A stretch of 64,000 bases of DNA from Mesobacillus jeotgali (GTDB lineage Bacteria > Bacillota > Bacilli > Bacillales > Cytobacillaceae), in contig NZ_FVZC01000008.1 in assembly GCF_900166585.1 (NCBI RefSeq), positions 930,001-994,000 on the forward strand. The letters run 5' to 3'. Under the pieces are notes generated by a model. It had not been told where the DNA came from, did no database searches, and saw nothing but the letters and a program-made list of their open reading frames with translations. Positions within the stretch are counted from its first letter, which is position 1. The number at the start of each line of letters is the position of its first letter. This document shows positions 9,643 to 17,522 of this stretch, in pieces. Position numbers and translations under genes: made by a program.

Positions 9643-10590
9643 GTGATCAGTTTTGAAAGTGTGTCAAAGAAATATGATGATGGAACTTTTGCTGTGAAGA
9701 ATTTTAATTTACATATCAACGAAGGGGAGTTGCTTGTCCTGATTGGTCCAAGCGGCTCCGGCAAAACGACAACTTTAAAAATGATCAATCGGCTGATTCC
9801 GCTTACGGAAGGCTACATTAAGATCAAGGATAAGATGATCAGTGACTATGATATTCACGAGTTGCGCTGGGATATTGGATACGTGCTTCAGCAAATCGCC
9901 CTTTTTCCTCATATGACGATTGAAGAGAATATTGCTGTTGTCCCGGAAATGAAGAAATGGGAGCAGAAAAAAATCAATCATCGTATCGATGAATTGCTTC
10001 ATATGGTCGGACTTGAACCGGAAACTTACCGCAAAAGGATGCCCCATGAATTATCGGGAGGCCAGCAGCAGAGGATCGGAGTGGCCAGGGCGCTGGCTGC
10101 CAATCCGCCGATTATTTTAATGGATGAACCCTTTAGTGCCCTGGATCCCATCAGCAGGGAAAAGCTTCAGGATGATTTGATTGAATTGCAAAACACTATC
10201 AAGAAAACGATTGTATTTGTCACACATGATATGAAGGAAGCAATGAAACTAGGAGACAGGATTTGCCTGATGAGGAATGGGGAAATCGTCCAGACAGGAA
10301 CCCGGGAAGAGCTGTTGCAACAGCCTGCGAATGAATTCGTGCGTGATTTTGTCGGGAGTAATCATGTTCAGGCGAAGATGGTCGATATCAGTAAAGGCAT
10401 CAAGCCCGTAATCCCAGACGAACCGTATAATCTTCCTGTGATTGCCTCACGTGTGTCTGTAAATGAAATTCTGGCTTTATTAAGTGATCATGAGCAGATT
10501 GCAGTGAAAGAGATGGACGAAATAATTGGCACGATAGACCGGCAGGGAATAATCAGGTTGTTATCTGGTCAGATGGAGGGAATAAAATGA
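9643..10590 (+). CDS. opuFA: Compatible-solute (glycine betaine/carnitine/choline) ABC importer, ATPase subunit
   Basis: A 315-residue ABC ATPase of the OpuA/OpuC/ProV class: Walker A GPSGSGKTTT (about residues 37-46), signature LSGGQQQR, Walker B ILMDEPF, switch His in VTHD, and a C-terminal CBS-like segment from about 255. It energises import of osmoprotectants. GTG 9643 is chosen because AGGGGTG (9631-9637) sits five bases upstream. The stop overlaps the next ATG by four bases (ATGA), giving translational coupling to the fused permease/binding protein. The two-gene layout with a hybrid partner is that of OpuF of Bacillus infantis; the symbol rests on that architecture, not on an alignment. 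Confidence 0.82.
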   Translation: MISFESVSKKYDDGTFAVKNFNLHINEGELLVLIGPSGSGKTTTLKMINRLIPLTEGYIKIKDKMISDYDIHELRWDIGYVLQQIALFPHMTIEENIAVVPEMKKWEQKKINHRIDELLHMVGLEPETYRKRMPHELSGGQQQRIGVARALAANPPIILMDEPFSALDPISREKLQDDLIELQNTIKKTIVFVTHDMKEAMKLGDRICLMRNGEIVQTGTREELLQQPANEFVRDFVGSNHVQAKMVDISKGIKPVIPDEPYNLPVIASRVSVNEILALLSDHEQIAVKEMDEIIGTIDRQGIIRLLSGQMEGIK

Positions 10591-12104
10591 ATAGCTGGAC
10601 TTCCACTTTTACAGATAGAAAAGATGAGCTGTTAAGTGCCCTTCTTGAACATATCCAGATTTCCTTCATTGCACTGTTCTTTGCTGTCTTAATCGCTATT
10701 CCTCTCGGGATTTTCCTGACAAGGAGGAGGCAGATATCAGAAGGGATCATCGGAATCACCGCCGTTCTCCAGACCATACCATCACTTGCGTTGCTCGGAT
10801 TGCTGATCCCGTTATTCGGCATTGGAAAAGTACCGGCCATCATAGCCCTTGTGGCTTATGCGCTGCTGCCGATATTAAGAAATACATATACAGGAATCAA
10901 TGAGGTAGATTCAACTTTAATCGAGGCCGCCCGTGGCATGGGTATGAACAGCACGCGGCGTTTAATGAAAGTTGAACTTCCTTTGGCGATGCCAGTCATT
11001 ATGGCTGGAATCAGGACGGCAATGGTCTTGATAGTCGGGACGGCAACGATTGCTGCCCTGATTGGGGCGGGTGGATTGGGGGATCTTATCCTTCTTGGAA
11101 TCGACCGGAATAATACAGCGTTAATTGTTCTTGGTGCAATCCCAGCTGCCTTGCTGGCCATCTTGTTCGACCTTGTGCTTAGAAGATTCGAAACGGTTTC
11201 CTTTAAAAAATCTCTCATTACTATGGGAACGATTTTATTGGCGGTACTTGTCATGATGGCTGTTCCTTTCATAGGAGGGAAAGATGAAGAGGAGCTTGTC
11301 ATAGCAGGAAAGCTGGGATCCGAGCCGGAAATATTAATCAATATGTACAAGCTTCTGATAGAGGAAGAAACGGATCATTCCGTGGTGCTAAAACCCGGAT
11401 TGGGAAAAACATCTTTTGTTTTCACAGCATTGAAGAACGGTGATATTGATATATATCCTGAATTCACAGGCACGGCCATCTCTGAATTTTTAAAAGAAAC
11501 GGCAAGCAGCACAAATAGGGAAGAAGTATACCTGCAGGCAAAAGAAGGAATGAGAAGAGAGTTTGGCATGGAAATGCTTCAGCCAATGGACTATAACAAC
11601 ACATATGCGCTGGCAGTTCCAGAACAGCTTGCTAATGAAAATGCCTTGAAAACCATCTCTGACTTAAAGCCGATAGAATCCTCTCTAAAAGCAGGATTCA
11701 CCCTGGAGTTTTCAGACCGGGAAGATGGCTACAAAGGAATCCAAAAACTCTATGGCCTGAACCTGCCAAGTTTGATTACCATGGAGCCAAAGCTAAGGTA
11801 CCGAGCGATCAAGAATGGTGAAATAAACCTTGTCGATGCCTACTCGACAGATAGCGAGCTTCAGAGATATGGCCTGGTCGTGCTCGAAGACGATATGAAC
11901 TTATTTCCGCCATATCAGGGGGCCCCTCTGTTAAGAGCAGAAACAGCAGAAAAATATCCCGAAATCGCTGATGCCCTCAACAAGCTTGCCGGTAAAATCA
12001 CGGACGATGAAATGAGGAAAATGAATTACCAGGTGAATGTAGAAGGAAAATCTCCTGAAGAAACAGCCAGGGAGTATTTAAGGAAAGCGGGATTGATTGA
12101 ATAA
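10587..12104 (+). CDS. opuFB: Fused ABC permease + substrate-binding protein for compatible solutes (OpuFB-like)
   Basis: A 505-residue hybrid. Residues about 20-200 are a ProW/OpuCB-type permease with the EAA loop at 113-136; a further membrane segment (about 208-230) leads to an extracellular OpuBC/OpuCC-type binding domain (237-505). The binding domain opens with KLGSEPEILINMYKLL and contains GDIDIYPEFTGTA, both typical of glycine betaine/choline/carnitine binding proteins. The fusion removes the need for a separate lipoprotein. The gene overlaps the ATPase gene by four bases and is followed by a strong terminator, so the transporter is complete with two genes. Substrate range is inferred from the family. 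Confidence 0.85.
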   Translation: MNSWTSTFTDRKDELLSALLEHIQISFIALFFAVLIAIPLGIFLTRRRQISEGIIGITAVLQTIPSLALLGLLIPLFGIGKVPAIIALVAYALLPILRNTYTGINEVDSTLIEAARGMGMNSTRRLMKVELPLAMPVIMAGIRTAMVLIVGTATIAALIGAGGLGDLILLGIDRNNTALIVLGAIPAALLAILFDLVLRRFETVSFKKSLITMGTILLAVLVMMAVPFIGGKDEEELVIAGKLGSEPEILINMYKLLIEEETDHSVVLKPGLGKTSFVFTALKNGDIDIYPEFTGTAISEFLKETASSTNREEVYLQAKEGMRREFGMEMLQPMDYNNTYALAVPEQLANENALKTISDLKPIESSLKAGFTLEFSDREDGYKGIQKLYGLNLPSLITMEPKLRYRAIKNGEINLVDAYSTDSELQRYGLVVLEDDMNLFPPYQGAPLLRAETAEKYPEIADALNKLAGKITDDEMRKMNYQVNVEGKSPEETAREYLRKAGLIE

Positions 12105-12126
12105 GCATGAATATATAATTACAAAA

Positions 12127-12156
12127 AAGCCCCCTGCCGTTGCAGGGGGCTTCAAT
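12127..12156 (+). terminator. Strong hairpin terminator after opuFB
   Basis: GCCCCCTGC (12129-12137) pairs perfectly with GCAGGGGGC (12142-12150) across a four-base loop. An A-run on the left makes it usable from the minus strand too, where it would end the small divergent gene at 12168-12275. Confidence 0.85.
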
Positions 12157-12167
12157 ATCCTGAAAAA

Positions 12168-12275
12168 CTAAAGTTTGTAAACCTTTATGTTCAAATAAAT
12201 AGTCAATAAACTGCCGGCAAGGAACAAGATGACTCCTGAAACCGAATTTGGAGAAAGGTAGTGTAAATACTCCAT
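12168..12275 (-). CDS. Predicted 35-residue single-pass membrane protein, divergent from marR
   Basis: A small open frame on the minus strand encodes 35 residues. It starts MEYLHYLSPNS, has a hydrophobic stretch (VSGVILFLAGSLLTIYL) and ends with basic IKVYKL. The start is supported by AGGGGAG (12284-12290 on the complement) eight bases upstream, and the gene ends just before the opuFB hairpin, which has an A/T flank usable in this direction. It is transcribed away from the MarR gene across a region with two palindromes, the classical layout for a MarR-controlled target. I do not recognise the family. Length, one membrane helix, RBS and context support a real small protein; function unknown. 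Confidence 0.6.
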   Translation of the reverse strand: MEYLHYLSPNSVSGVILFLAGSLLTIYLNIKVYKL

Positions 12276-12301
12276 TTGAAAAGCTCCCCTTTTTATAAAA
12301 T

Positions 12302-12318
12302 ATATCGTAATACGATAT
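12302..12318. promoter_or_regulatory. Palindromic operator 1 in the marR divergent region
   Basis: ATATCGTA-A-TACGATAT, a perfect 8+1+8 palindrome. It lies between the small membrane protein gene and marR, 34 bp centre-to-centre from a second related site. Confidence 0.65.
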
Positions 12319-12321
12319 TCT

Positions 12322-12350
12322 TTGTTGAATTAATTATATCGTGTTAAGAT
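12322..12350 (+). promoter_or_regulatory. Likely sigma-A promoter of marR
   Basis: -35 TTGTTG (12322-12327), 17-bp spacer, -10 TAAGAT (12345-12350). The -10 lies inside the second palindrome, which would give autorepression. Confidence 0.55.
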
Positions 12351-12352
12351 AT
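12336..12352. promoter_or_regulatory. Palindromic operator 2 overlapping the marR -10 region
   Basis: ATATC-GTGTTAA-GATAT, a degenerate copy of the 12302-12318 palindrome on the same face of the helix (about three turns away). Binding here would block the marR promoter. Confidence 0.6.
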
Positions 12353-12382
12353 ATTTATCAACCAGAAAGTAAGGTGGATTTT

Positions 12383-12781
12383 TTGTTAAGTAAAGATGTG
12401 TATGAATACCTCGCAGAGTTCCGTTACCAGTTGAGAAAGTTCCAGAAGTTCAGTGAAACCGCGGCACAAAATATGGGTATTACTGGCCAGCAGCATCAGT
12501 TAATGCTGGCCATAAAGGGTTTCCCAGGCAGGGACTATGCAACCCCGAGGGAGCTGGCAGAGCGCCTGCAGGTTACCCACCATTCATGCGTAGGCCTGAT
12601 CGACCGATGTGAAGAATCGGGGCTTGTCTCACGCAGGAAGAACCCTGAAGACGGCAGGAGTATATTTGTTGAAGTCACTGAAAAAGGAGTGGGAATTCTT
12701 GAGGGCTTGTCTGAAATCCATCTTGATGAAATAAAACGGATAGGATTATTTAAGGAACAGCTTTTGAATAAAAATAGATAA
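12383..12781 (+). CDS. MarR family transcriptional regulator
   Basis: A 132-residue winged-helix repressor with the MarR pattern: N-terminal dimerisation helix, ATPRELAERLQVTHHSCVGLIDRCEESGLV as the helix-turn-helix, and the wing SRRKNPEDGRSIFVEVTEKG. TTG 12383 is chosen because AAGGTGG (12371-12377) is correctly spaced. The upstream in-frame GTG at 12341 lies inside the proposed -10/operator and has no RBS. It probably represses itself and the divergent 35-residue membrane protein through the two palindromes. The ligand is unknown. Confidence 0.85.
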   Translation: MLSKDVYEYLAEFRYQLRKFQKFSETAAQNMGITGQQHQLMLAIKGFPGRDYATPRELAERLQVTHHSCVGLIDRCEESGLVSRRKNPEDGRSIFVEVTEKGVGILEGLSEIHLDEIKRIGLFKEQLLNKNR

Positions 12782-12837
12782 CGGAACGAATAAATTAAGA
12801 AGTAATCATAATACTGAATAATCCAGAGGTAAACTAT

Positions 12838-13537
12838 ATGAAAAAAAGATTCTTATTTTGGGGTCTTGTAATTGTGTTCATTATTCTGCTGCTAGCTGGA
12901 TCTTATAAAATAATGAATGCAAGGACCTTTCAATTTTTCGGGGGCTTAACATCCCAGGTCAGCACAGGGGACAAAGTGGTTGCCATAACCTTTGATGATG
13001 GTCCTACAAAAAATGTAGAGGATATATTGCCCATACTGGAAAAGTACAATGCAAAAGCAACGTTCTTTCTGATTGGAAATGAAATGGAAAAGAATCCGGA
13101 AGAAGCTAAAAAAATCGCAATGGCAGGACATCAAATCGGGAATCACACCTATTCCCATCAGCGTATGGTGCTAAAATTCCCTTCTTTTATCAAAAAGGAA
13201 ATTGACCAAACGAATGAATTGATCGAGGAAGCAGGCTATAAAGGAGAAATCGACTTTCGGCCTCCAAACGGAAAAAAACTAATTGGGCTGCCCTATTACT
13301 TACATAGACAAAAAAATCGACACCATCACCTGGAATCTAGAACCCGATTCATTCTATACCGGTTCGGCGGAGAAAATAAATTACGTAAAGAAAAATATAA
13401 GACCTGGTTCGATTATTTTGTTGCATCCGATGTACGATAAGACCGGTAAAGAGCTAAGGACCCTGGAAGGAATTTTGAAATCATTATCCCAAGAAGGATA
13501 TGAATTTATCACTGTAAACGAACTTCAGGAAAACTAA
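12838..13537 (+). pseudogene. Polysaccharide deacetylase (NodB domain) with a frameshift at an A7 run
   Basis: Together two frames encode a complete 232-residue exported or membrane-anchored deacetylase. An N-terminal membrane anchor (residues 5-22) is followed by the NodB motifs TFDDGP, NHTYSH and RPPNG in frame 1 (stop at 13440), then TITWNLEPDS and ILLHPM in the next frame (to 13537). The shift falls at seven A bases (13310-13316): removing one A gives HRQKIDTITWN, which restores the family sequence through motifs 4 and 5. As written, the product lacks the last two catalytic motifs. A sequencing error in the homopolymer, a true mutation, or slippage are all possible. No other damage is seen. 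Confidence 0.8.
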
Positions 13538-13593
13538 TTGATCCCGGCAGGCAGAAGGGACGATTCCTGATGTAAAGAGGAATAGAAGTTATT

Positions 13594-13619
13594 AAAAAAG
13601 TGGCTGCTGCCACTTTTTT
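13594..13619. terminator. Bidirectional terminator between deacetylase gene and dctR
   Basis: AAAAAAGTGGC/GCCACTTTTTT with a four-base loop. It serves the plus-strand deacetylase gene and the minus-strand dctR, whose stop codon overlaps the hairpin. Confidence 0.85.
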
Positions 13620-14331
13620 AAACGAATCTATTCAACTGACCCAGCTTGTCTTCCCTTAATCTGTACAAATAGCCAGGCCGGCCAACACCATATGTTAAAG
13701 ACTCTTCAAGAATGCCGAGATCCGTTAAAAATTTCAGGTATTTACGGACAGATACTCTTGAAATAAGGGTGATTTCAGATATATCATCGGTTGAAAACTG
13801 AAGGTTCTTTTTTGTTTGAATGACTTTGATGATGGATTCCAAAGTGCTGCTCGTTAACCCTTTTGGCAGGTGTTCAATAAATGCACCTGCCGATTTTGGT
13901 TCAGTACTTAAAATACGGACATCAATGTCTTCCTGTCTAAGCATGTGATGATTCTCAAAGAAATGATATTTTTCTTTATATTGCAATAGGGCCTGATTAA
14001 ATCTTTCAAACTCAAAAGGCTTGATTAAGTAGTCCAAAGCCCCGTACCGGAGTGCTGTTTGAATGTTTTCTTTGTCTGCCGCGGCTGTAATCAGTATGAC
14101 ATCGGCTGAGATGTTCTTCTCCCTGATAAAACGGAGCAAATCGAGCCCTGTAGCGCCAGGCATATAGACATCCAGCAGGATGAGGTCTATCTTTTCGGAT
14201 TCAAGAAATTCCCTGGCATCCTTCACGTTATGGACAATGCCAGCAAGAGTGAAACCATTCACTTCTTGCAGATAACGCCTGTTAAATTCTGCGACCATTG
14301 GATCATCATCGACGATCAATACCCTGATCAT
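13618..14331 (-). CDS. dctR: Two-component response regulator, CitB/DctR family
   Basis: A 237-residue regulator. The receiver domain (1-120) has the acidic pocket D8-D10, phospho-acceptor D54 in LILLDVYMPG and the conserved Lys in YLIKPFEF. The C-terminal half (about 165-225) carries a winged helix-turn-helix (FSTDDISEITLISRVSVRKYLKFL). It overlaps the sensor kinase gene by four bases and is transcribed divergently from a DctA/DctP-type dicarboxylate symporter, which makes C4-dicarboxylate control the natural reading. The paralogous malate system MalK/MalR (YufL/YufM) is the main alternative. Confidence 0.75.
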   Translation of the reverse strand: MIRVLIVDDDPMVAEFNRRYLQEVNGFTLAGIVHNVKDAREFLESEKIDLILLDVYMPGATGLDLLRFIREKNISADVILITAAADKENIQTALRYGALDYLIKPFEFERFNQALLQYKEKYHFFENHHMLRQEDIDVRILSTEPKSAGAFIEHLPKGLTSSTLESIIKVIQTKKNLQFSTDDISEITLISRVSVRKYLKFLTDLGILEESLTYGVGRPGYLYRLREDKLGQLNRFV

Positions 14332-15956
14332 TTCCCCACCTCTTTTGCTTCGTATGGAATCTTTATATAGAAATTTGTCCCCAGTAATAATTTTGAGTCA
14401 ATGACTAACTCTCCGCCCAGATCCATTATACTTTTTTGAACTAAGTATAACCCATAACCGCGGTTTTTCCCTTTTGTTGAAAATCCTTTTCTAAAAATCT
14501 CTTTTTGCTGCTCACTTGATATTCCGGGACCAGAATCAAAGACTTCAATCGTCAACCATTCATCTTTGTATGAAAAATTCACCTCAACAGTTTTATCTTC
14601 GCTGTCTTCTATGGCCTCAATGGCATTATCAATCAGGTTGCCGAGAATCGTAATCAGTTCATGGGTTGTCTTATTTTCTGCAGGCTCAGGTATGATGCTG
14701 GTGCATTCTATTGAAAGGTCAACCTTTGCTTCCCGGGCATAGCTCAACTTTCCCATGATAAAGCCAGCCAGGGCAGGATCCTTGATATGTTGAGTAATGC
14801 TGCCGAATTCCTGATTACGGTAATCAACCAATGTACGGATAAACGCTGTCAGCTGGTCGTATGACTTCAATTGGACCATACCAGATATAACATGGAGGCG
14901 GTTCATGAATTCATGCGATTGTGCCCGAAGTGCTTCCGCATATGTCCTGACTCCCGTGAGCTGTTCAGCAAGCTGGTTCACTTCGGTTTTATCACGGAAA
15001 GTTGAAATGGCCCCGACAACCTCACCATTTACGATAAGAGGAACCCTGTTGACAAGAATCGAAACACCATTGATTGTTTGTTCCTCATCCAGTTCAGGCT
15101 GACCCGTTTTCAATACATGATCTAATCTTGTTGATGGCATATAGTCATAAATTTTCATCCCGACAGGCTTTTGTGAGAGACCGGCCTTTTTAAAAATTTG
15201 CAAAGCAGATTTGTTCACTAAAGTAATCGTTGAGGTATGGTCTACTGCAATAATGCCTTCATGCACAGACTGAAGCATCGTACTTCTTTCCTCGAGAATC
15301 CTCGAAATGGCAAAGGGCTCAAGACCCAGGAGAATTTTCTTTATATATCTGGCCAGCATGATTGCGCCGATAGTCCCTATAAGCAAACCAAGAAAAGTAA
15401 CAATGATGATGTTCTTATGGCTGCGTCCAAGAGCTGTCTCCAGGCTTTTAAGCGATATGCCAACTGCCGCTGCGCCGATTTGTTCATTTTTGTCATTGTA
15501 AATCGGTGTAAAACCGCGCACTGATTTTCCAAGTGTCCCACGTGAGGTGGAGACATATTCCTTTCCTTTCAGTGCAGCCTTTTCATCTCCTCCTACAAAT
15601 GCCTTGCCAATCAGCTCCTGATTTGGGTGGGACAGGCGGATTCCGTTCATATCCATAACAACTATAAACAAAACATTCGTTGCCGTTTGGATTTCCTTTG
15701 TATAATCCTGGATGGCAGCTGAGCTTTCCCTATCCTCCAATGCATTAATGACGATATGAGATTTGGAGACGGTCCTTGCAACAATTAAAGCCTTCTCTTC
15801 CTGACTTTTTCTTATGTTTTCGCTAACAGAATTGCTAATTAACAAATCTGTAATCATCAGGGAAATCAAAACGACTAAACAAACGAAGAAAATGATGATT
15901 GTACTTAATTTAAATCGGAACCGCTGTTTTTGCACGCGATAGCCCCCATAGCTCAA
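14328..15956 (-). CDS. dctS: C4-dicarboxylate/malate sensor histidine kinase, CitA/DcuS/DctS family
   Basis: A 542-residue membrane kinase: helix 1 (about 17-40), extracytoplasmic PDC/Cache sensor (41-180), helix 2 (183-205), PAS domain (about 215-325), the phospho-accepting His in QSHEFMNRLH (H348), then an ATPase domain with NLIDNAIEAI, DSGPGI and GYGLYLVQ. This is the layout of the DcuS/CitA group that senses di- and tricarboxylates. It is co-transcribed with dctR and divergent from dctP. B. subtilis has a DctB binding protein beside DctS; none is seen here. Confidence 0.78.
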   Translation of the reverse strand: MSYGGYRVQKQRFRFKLSTIIIFFVCLVVLISLMITDLLISNSVSENIRKSQEEKALIVARTVSKSHIVINALEDRESSAAIQDYTKEIQTATNVLFIVVMDMNGIRLSHPNQELIGKAFVGGDEKAALKGKEYVSTSRGTLGKSVRGFTPIYNDKNEQIGAAAVGISLKSLETALGRSHKNIIIVTFLGLLIGTIGAIMLARYIKKILLGLEPFAISRILEERSTMLQSVHEGIIAVDHTSTITLVNKSALQIFKKAGLSQKPVGMKIYDYMPSTRLDHVLKTGQPELDEEQTINGVSILVNRVPLIVNGEVVGAISTFRDKTEVNQLAEQLTGVRTYAEALRAQSHEFMNRLHVISGMVQLKSYDQLTAFIRTLVDYRNQEFGSITQHIKDPALAGFIMGKLSYAREAKVDLSIECTSIIPEPAENKTTHELITILGNLIDNAIEAIEDSEDKTVEVNFSYKDEWLTIEVFDSGPGISSEQQKEIFRKGFSTKGKNRGYGLYLVQKSIMDLGGELVIDSKLLLGTNFYIKIPYEAKEVGK

Positions 15957-16059
15957 TTATTAATCAATATAAGTTTAATTGTATAAAAATTAAGGGTTTG
16001 ACGAAAGTCAACTCCAGCTATTATTTTTTCTCTTTCTTTAATTACAAAACAGTTTTTAA

Positions 16060-16101
16060 AGTTTATTAAACTATATTTCATGTTCACAAAATTGTAACAT
16101 G
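16060..16101. promoter_or_regulatory. Inverted repeats in the dctS-dctP intergenic region
   Basis: Two symmetric elements lie between the divergent genes: AGTTTA-T-TAAACT (16060-16072) and CATGTT-N11-AACATG (16079-16101). They are candidates for DctR binding; no -35/-10 pair stands out clearly. Confidence 0.4.
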
Positions 16102-16118
16102 TGGATATTCCAAGGGGA

Positions 16119-16132
16119 TGTAATCGTTTTCA
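16119..16132 (+). promoter_or_regulatory. cre site (CcpA catabolite control) upstream of dctP
   Basis: TGTAATCGTTTTCA fits the degenerate cre consensus TGWAANCGNTNWCA at every fixed position. It lies 26 bp before the dctP start, downstream of any likely promoter, where CcpA would act as a roadblock when preferred sugars are present. Confidence 0.6.
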
Positions 16133-16158
16133 AACTTACTCAAAGGGGAGGAAATTGC

Positions 16159-17409
16159 GTGAGAATTAACTTTAAAAGTCTTACTACACAGGTTATCATT
16201 GGTATTTTTCTCGGTATCACAGTCGGTTTTATTTTTCCTGAATTTGGTTCACAGCTGAAAGTACTTGCAGACATATTTATTAAACTAGTAAAAATGGTCA
16301 TCGCACCAATCATTTTCCTGACAATTGTCATCGGGATTGCAGGTATGGGAGACTTAAAGAAAGTCGGTAAAATTGGCGGAAAGGCACTGCTATATTTTGA
16401 AATTGTTTCGACTATTGCCCTGGCAATCGGAATCATCGTCGCGAATGTGATCAAGGCAGGACATGGAATTGATGCCAAAGCAGGTAAAGGCGATGTTTCT
16501 CAGTATACAAAGGCTGCGGAGGAAACAAGCCACGGTTTTATGGATTTTGTTCTTTCAATCGTACCTGATAGCTTCATAGGCGCATTTACAGGCGGCCAGC
16601 TTCTGCCGGTATTGTTGCTTGCTATACTATTTGGTGCTTCACTCGCACATTTAGGCAAAACGGGTAAACCAGTCCTTGAATTCTTTGAAAAAATTGCTGA
16701 TGTTTTCTTCGGAATCGTCAACATCATCATGAAGGTGTCTCCATTTGCGGCTTTCGGAGCAATGGCCTATACAATTGGCGAATTTGGAATCAGCTCTCTA
16801 GTGTATCTTGGCAAATTGATGGGCTCTGTCTACCTGACAATGGCACTCTTTATTGTTCTTGTACTTGGAGGCATTGCGAAGCTTTACGGTTTCAGCATCT
16901 TTAAATTCATTGCTTATATAAAAGAAGAAATCCTTCTTGTAATTGGAACATCATCTTCTGAAGCTGCTCTTCCTAAAATGATGGAAAAGCTTGAGAAATA
17001 CGGCTGTTCAAAGCCTGTTGTAGGACTTGTGCTTCCAACTGGATATTCCTTTAACCTTGACGGGACATCGATTTATCTTTCGATGGCGGCACTATTCATT
17101 GCCCAGGCCTATGGTGTTGACCTTAGCATCTGGCAGCAGATTACACTCCTCGGAGTATTGATGCTGACTTCAAAAGGCGCAGCAGGCGTAACAGGGTCTG
17201 GCTTCGTGACACTTGCAGCAACACTTGCGGTGTTCCCATCCATACCTGTTGAAGGAATGGCGCTCATCCTCGGAGTTGACCGCTTTATGTCAGAGGCGCG
17301 TGCCATTACGAACCTTATCGGCAACGGTGTTGCAACAGTTGTAATCTCTAAGACTGAGGGGGAATTTAACCCTGTAAAAGAGGCAGTCCAGAACAAGGTA
17401 TCTGCGTAA
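16159..17409 (+). CDS. dctP: C4-dicarboxylate:cation symporter (DctP/DctA, DAACS family)
   Basis: A 416-residue glutamate-transporter-fold importer of succinate, fumarate and malate. Signature parts: the serine-rich hairpin GTSSSEAALPKM, PTGYSFNLDGTSIYL (the NLDGT motif seen in DctA rather than NMDGT) and KGAAGVTGSGFVTLAATL, then GVDRFMSEARAITNLIGNGVAT. GTG 16159 is preferred over an upstream start at 16099 because AAAGGGGAGG (16142-16151) precedes it and the extra N-terminus would include the cre region. Divergent from dctS/dctR, upstream of the malic enzyme gene but separated from it by a terminator. Confidence 0.9.
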   Translation: MRINFKSLTTQVIIGIFLGITVGFIFPEFGSQLKVLADIFIKLVKMVIAPIIFLTIVIGIAGMGDLKKVGKIGGKALLYFEIVSTIALAIGIIVANVIKAGHGIDAKAGKGDVSQYTKAAEETSHGFMDFVLSIVPDSFIGAFTGGQLLPVLLLAILFGASLAHLGKTGKPVLEFFEKIADVFFGIVNIIMKVSPFAAFGAMAYTIGEFGISSLVYLGKLMGSVYLTMALFIVLVLGGIAKLYGFSIFKFIAYIKEEILLVIGTSSSEAALPKMMEKLEKYGCSKPVVGLVLPTGYSFNLDGTSIYLSMAALFIAQAYGVDLSIWQQITLLGVLMLTSKGAAGVTGSGFVTLAATLAVFPSIPVEGMALILGVDRFMSEARAITNLIGNGVATVVISKTEGEFNPVKEAVQNKVSA

Positions 17410-17433
17410 GCTCTAATCATGTCTCCATAAACT

Positions 17434-17466
17434 AAAGCAGGCAGCCTGACTCGCTGCCTGCTTTAA
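17434..17466 (+). terminator. Terminator after dctP
   Basis: Twelve-bp perfect stem AAAGCAGGCAGC/GCTGCCTGCTTT with a short loop; the T-run is brief. Confidence 0.75.
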
Positions 17467-17522
17467 CCATTCCAGAAGTAAAAAATTTCAATCCAGCAGC
17501 ATGAAAGAAGGAAGGAAGACTC

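Noticed and set aside
10856..11350. Minus-strand 164-codon frame opposite the opuFB gene
   Set aside because: Ser/Ile/Pro-rich translation typical of the antisense of membrane-protein codons; no RBS.
12341..12382. Upstream GTG start for the MarR gene
   Set aside because: It lies inside the -10/operator sequence and lacks an RBS, whereas TTG 12383 has a well-placed AAGGTGG.
13300..13325. Programmed frameshift in the deacetylase gene
   Set aside because: There is an A7 run but no stimulatory hairpin or internal RBS is evident, and the family is normally encoded in one frame; mutation or sequencing error is simpler.
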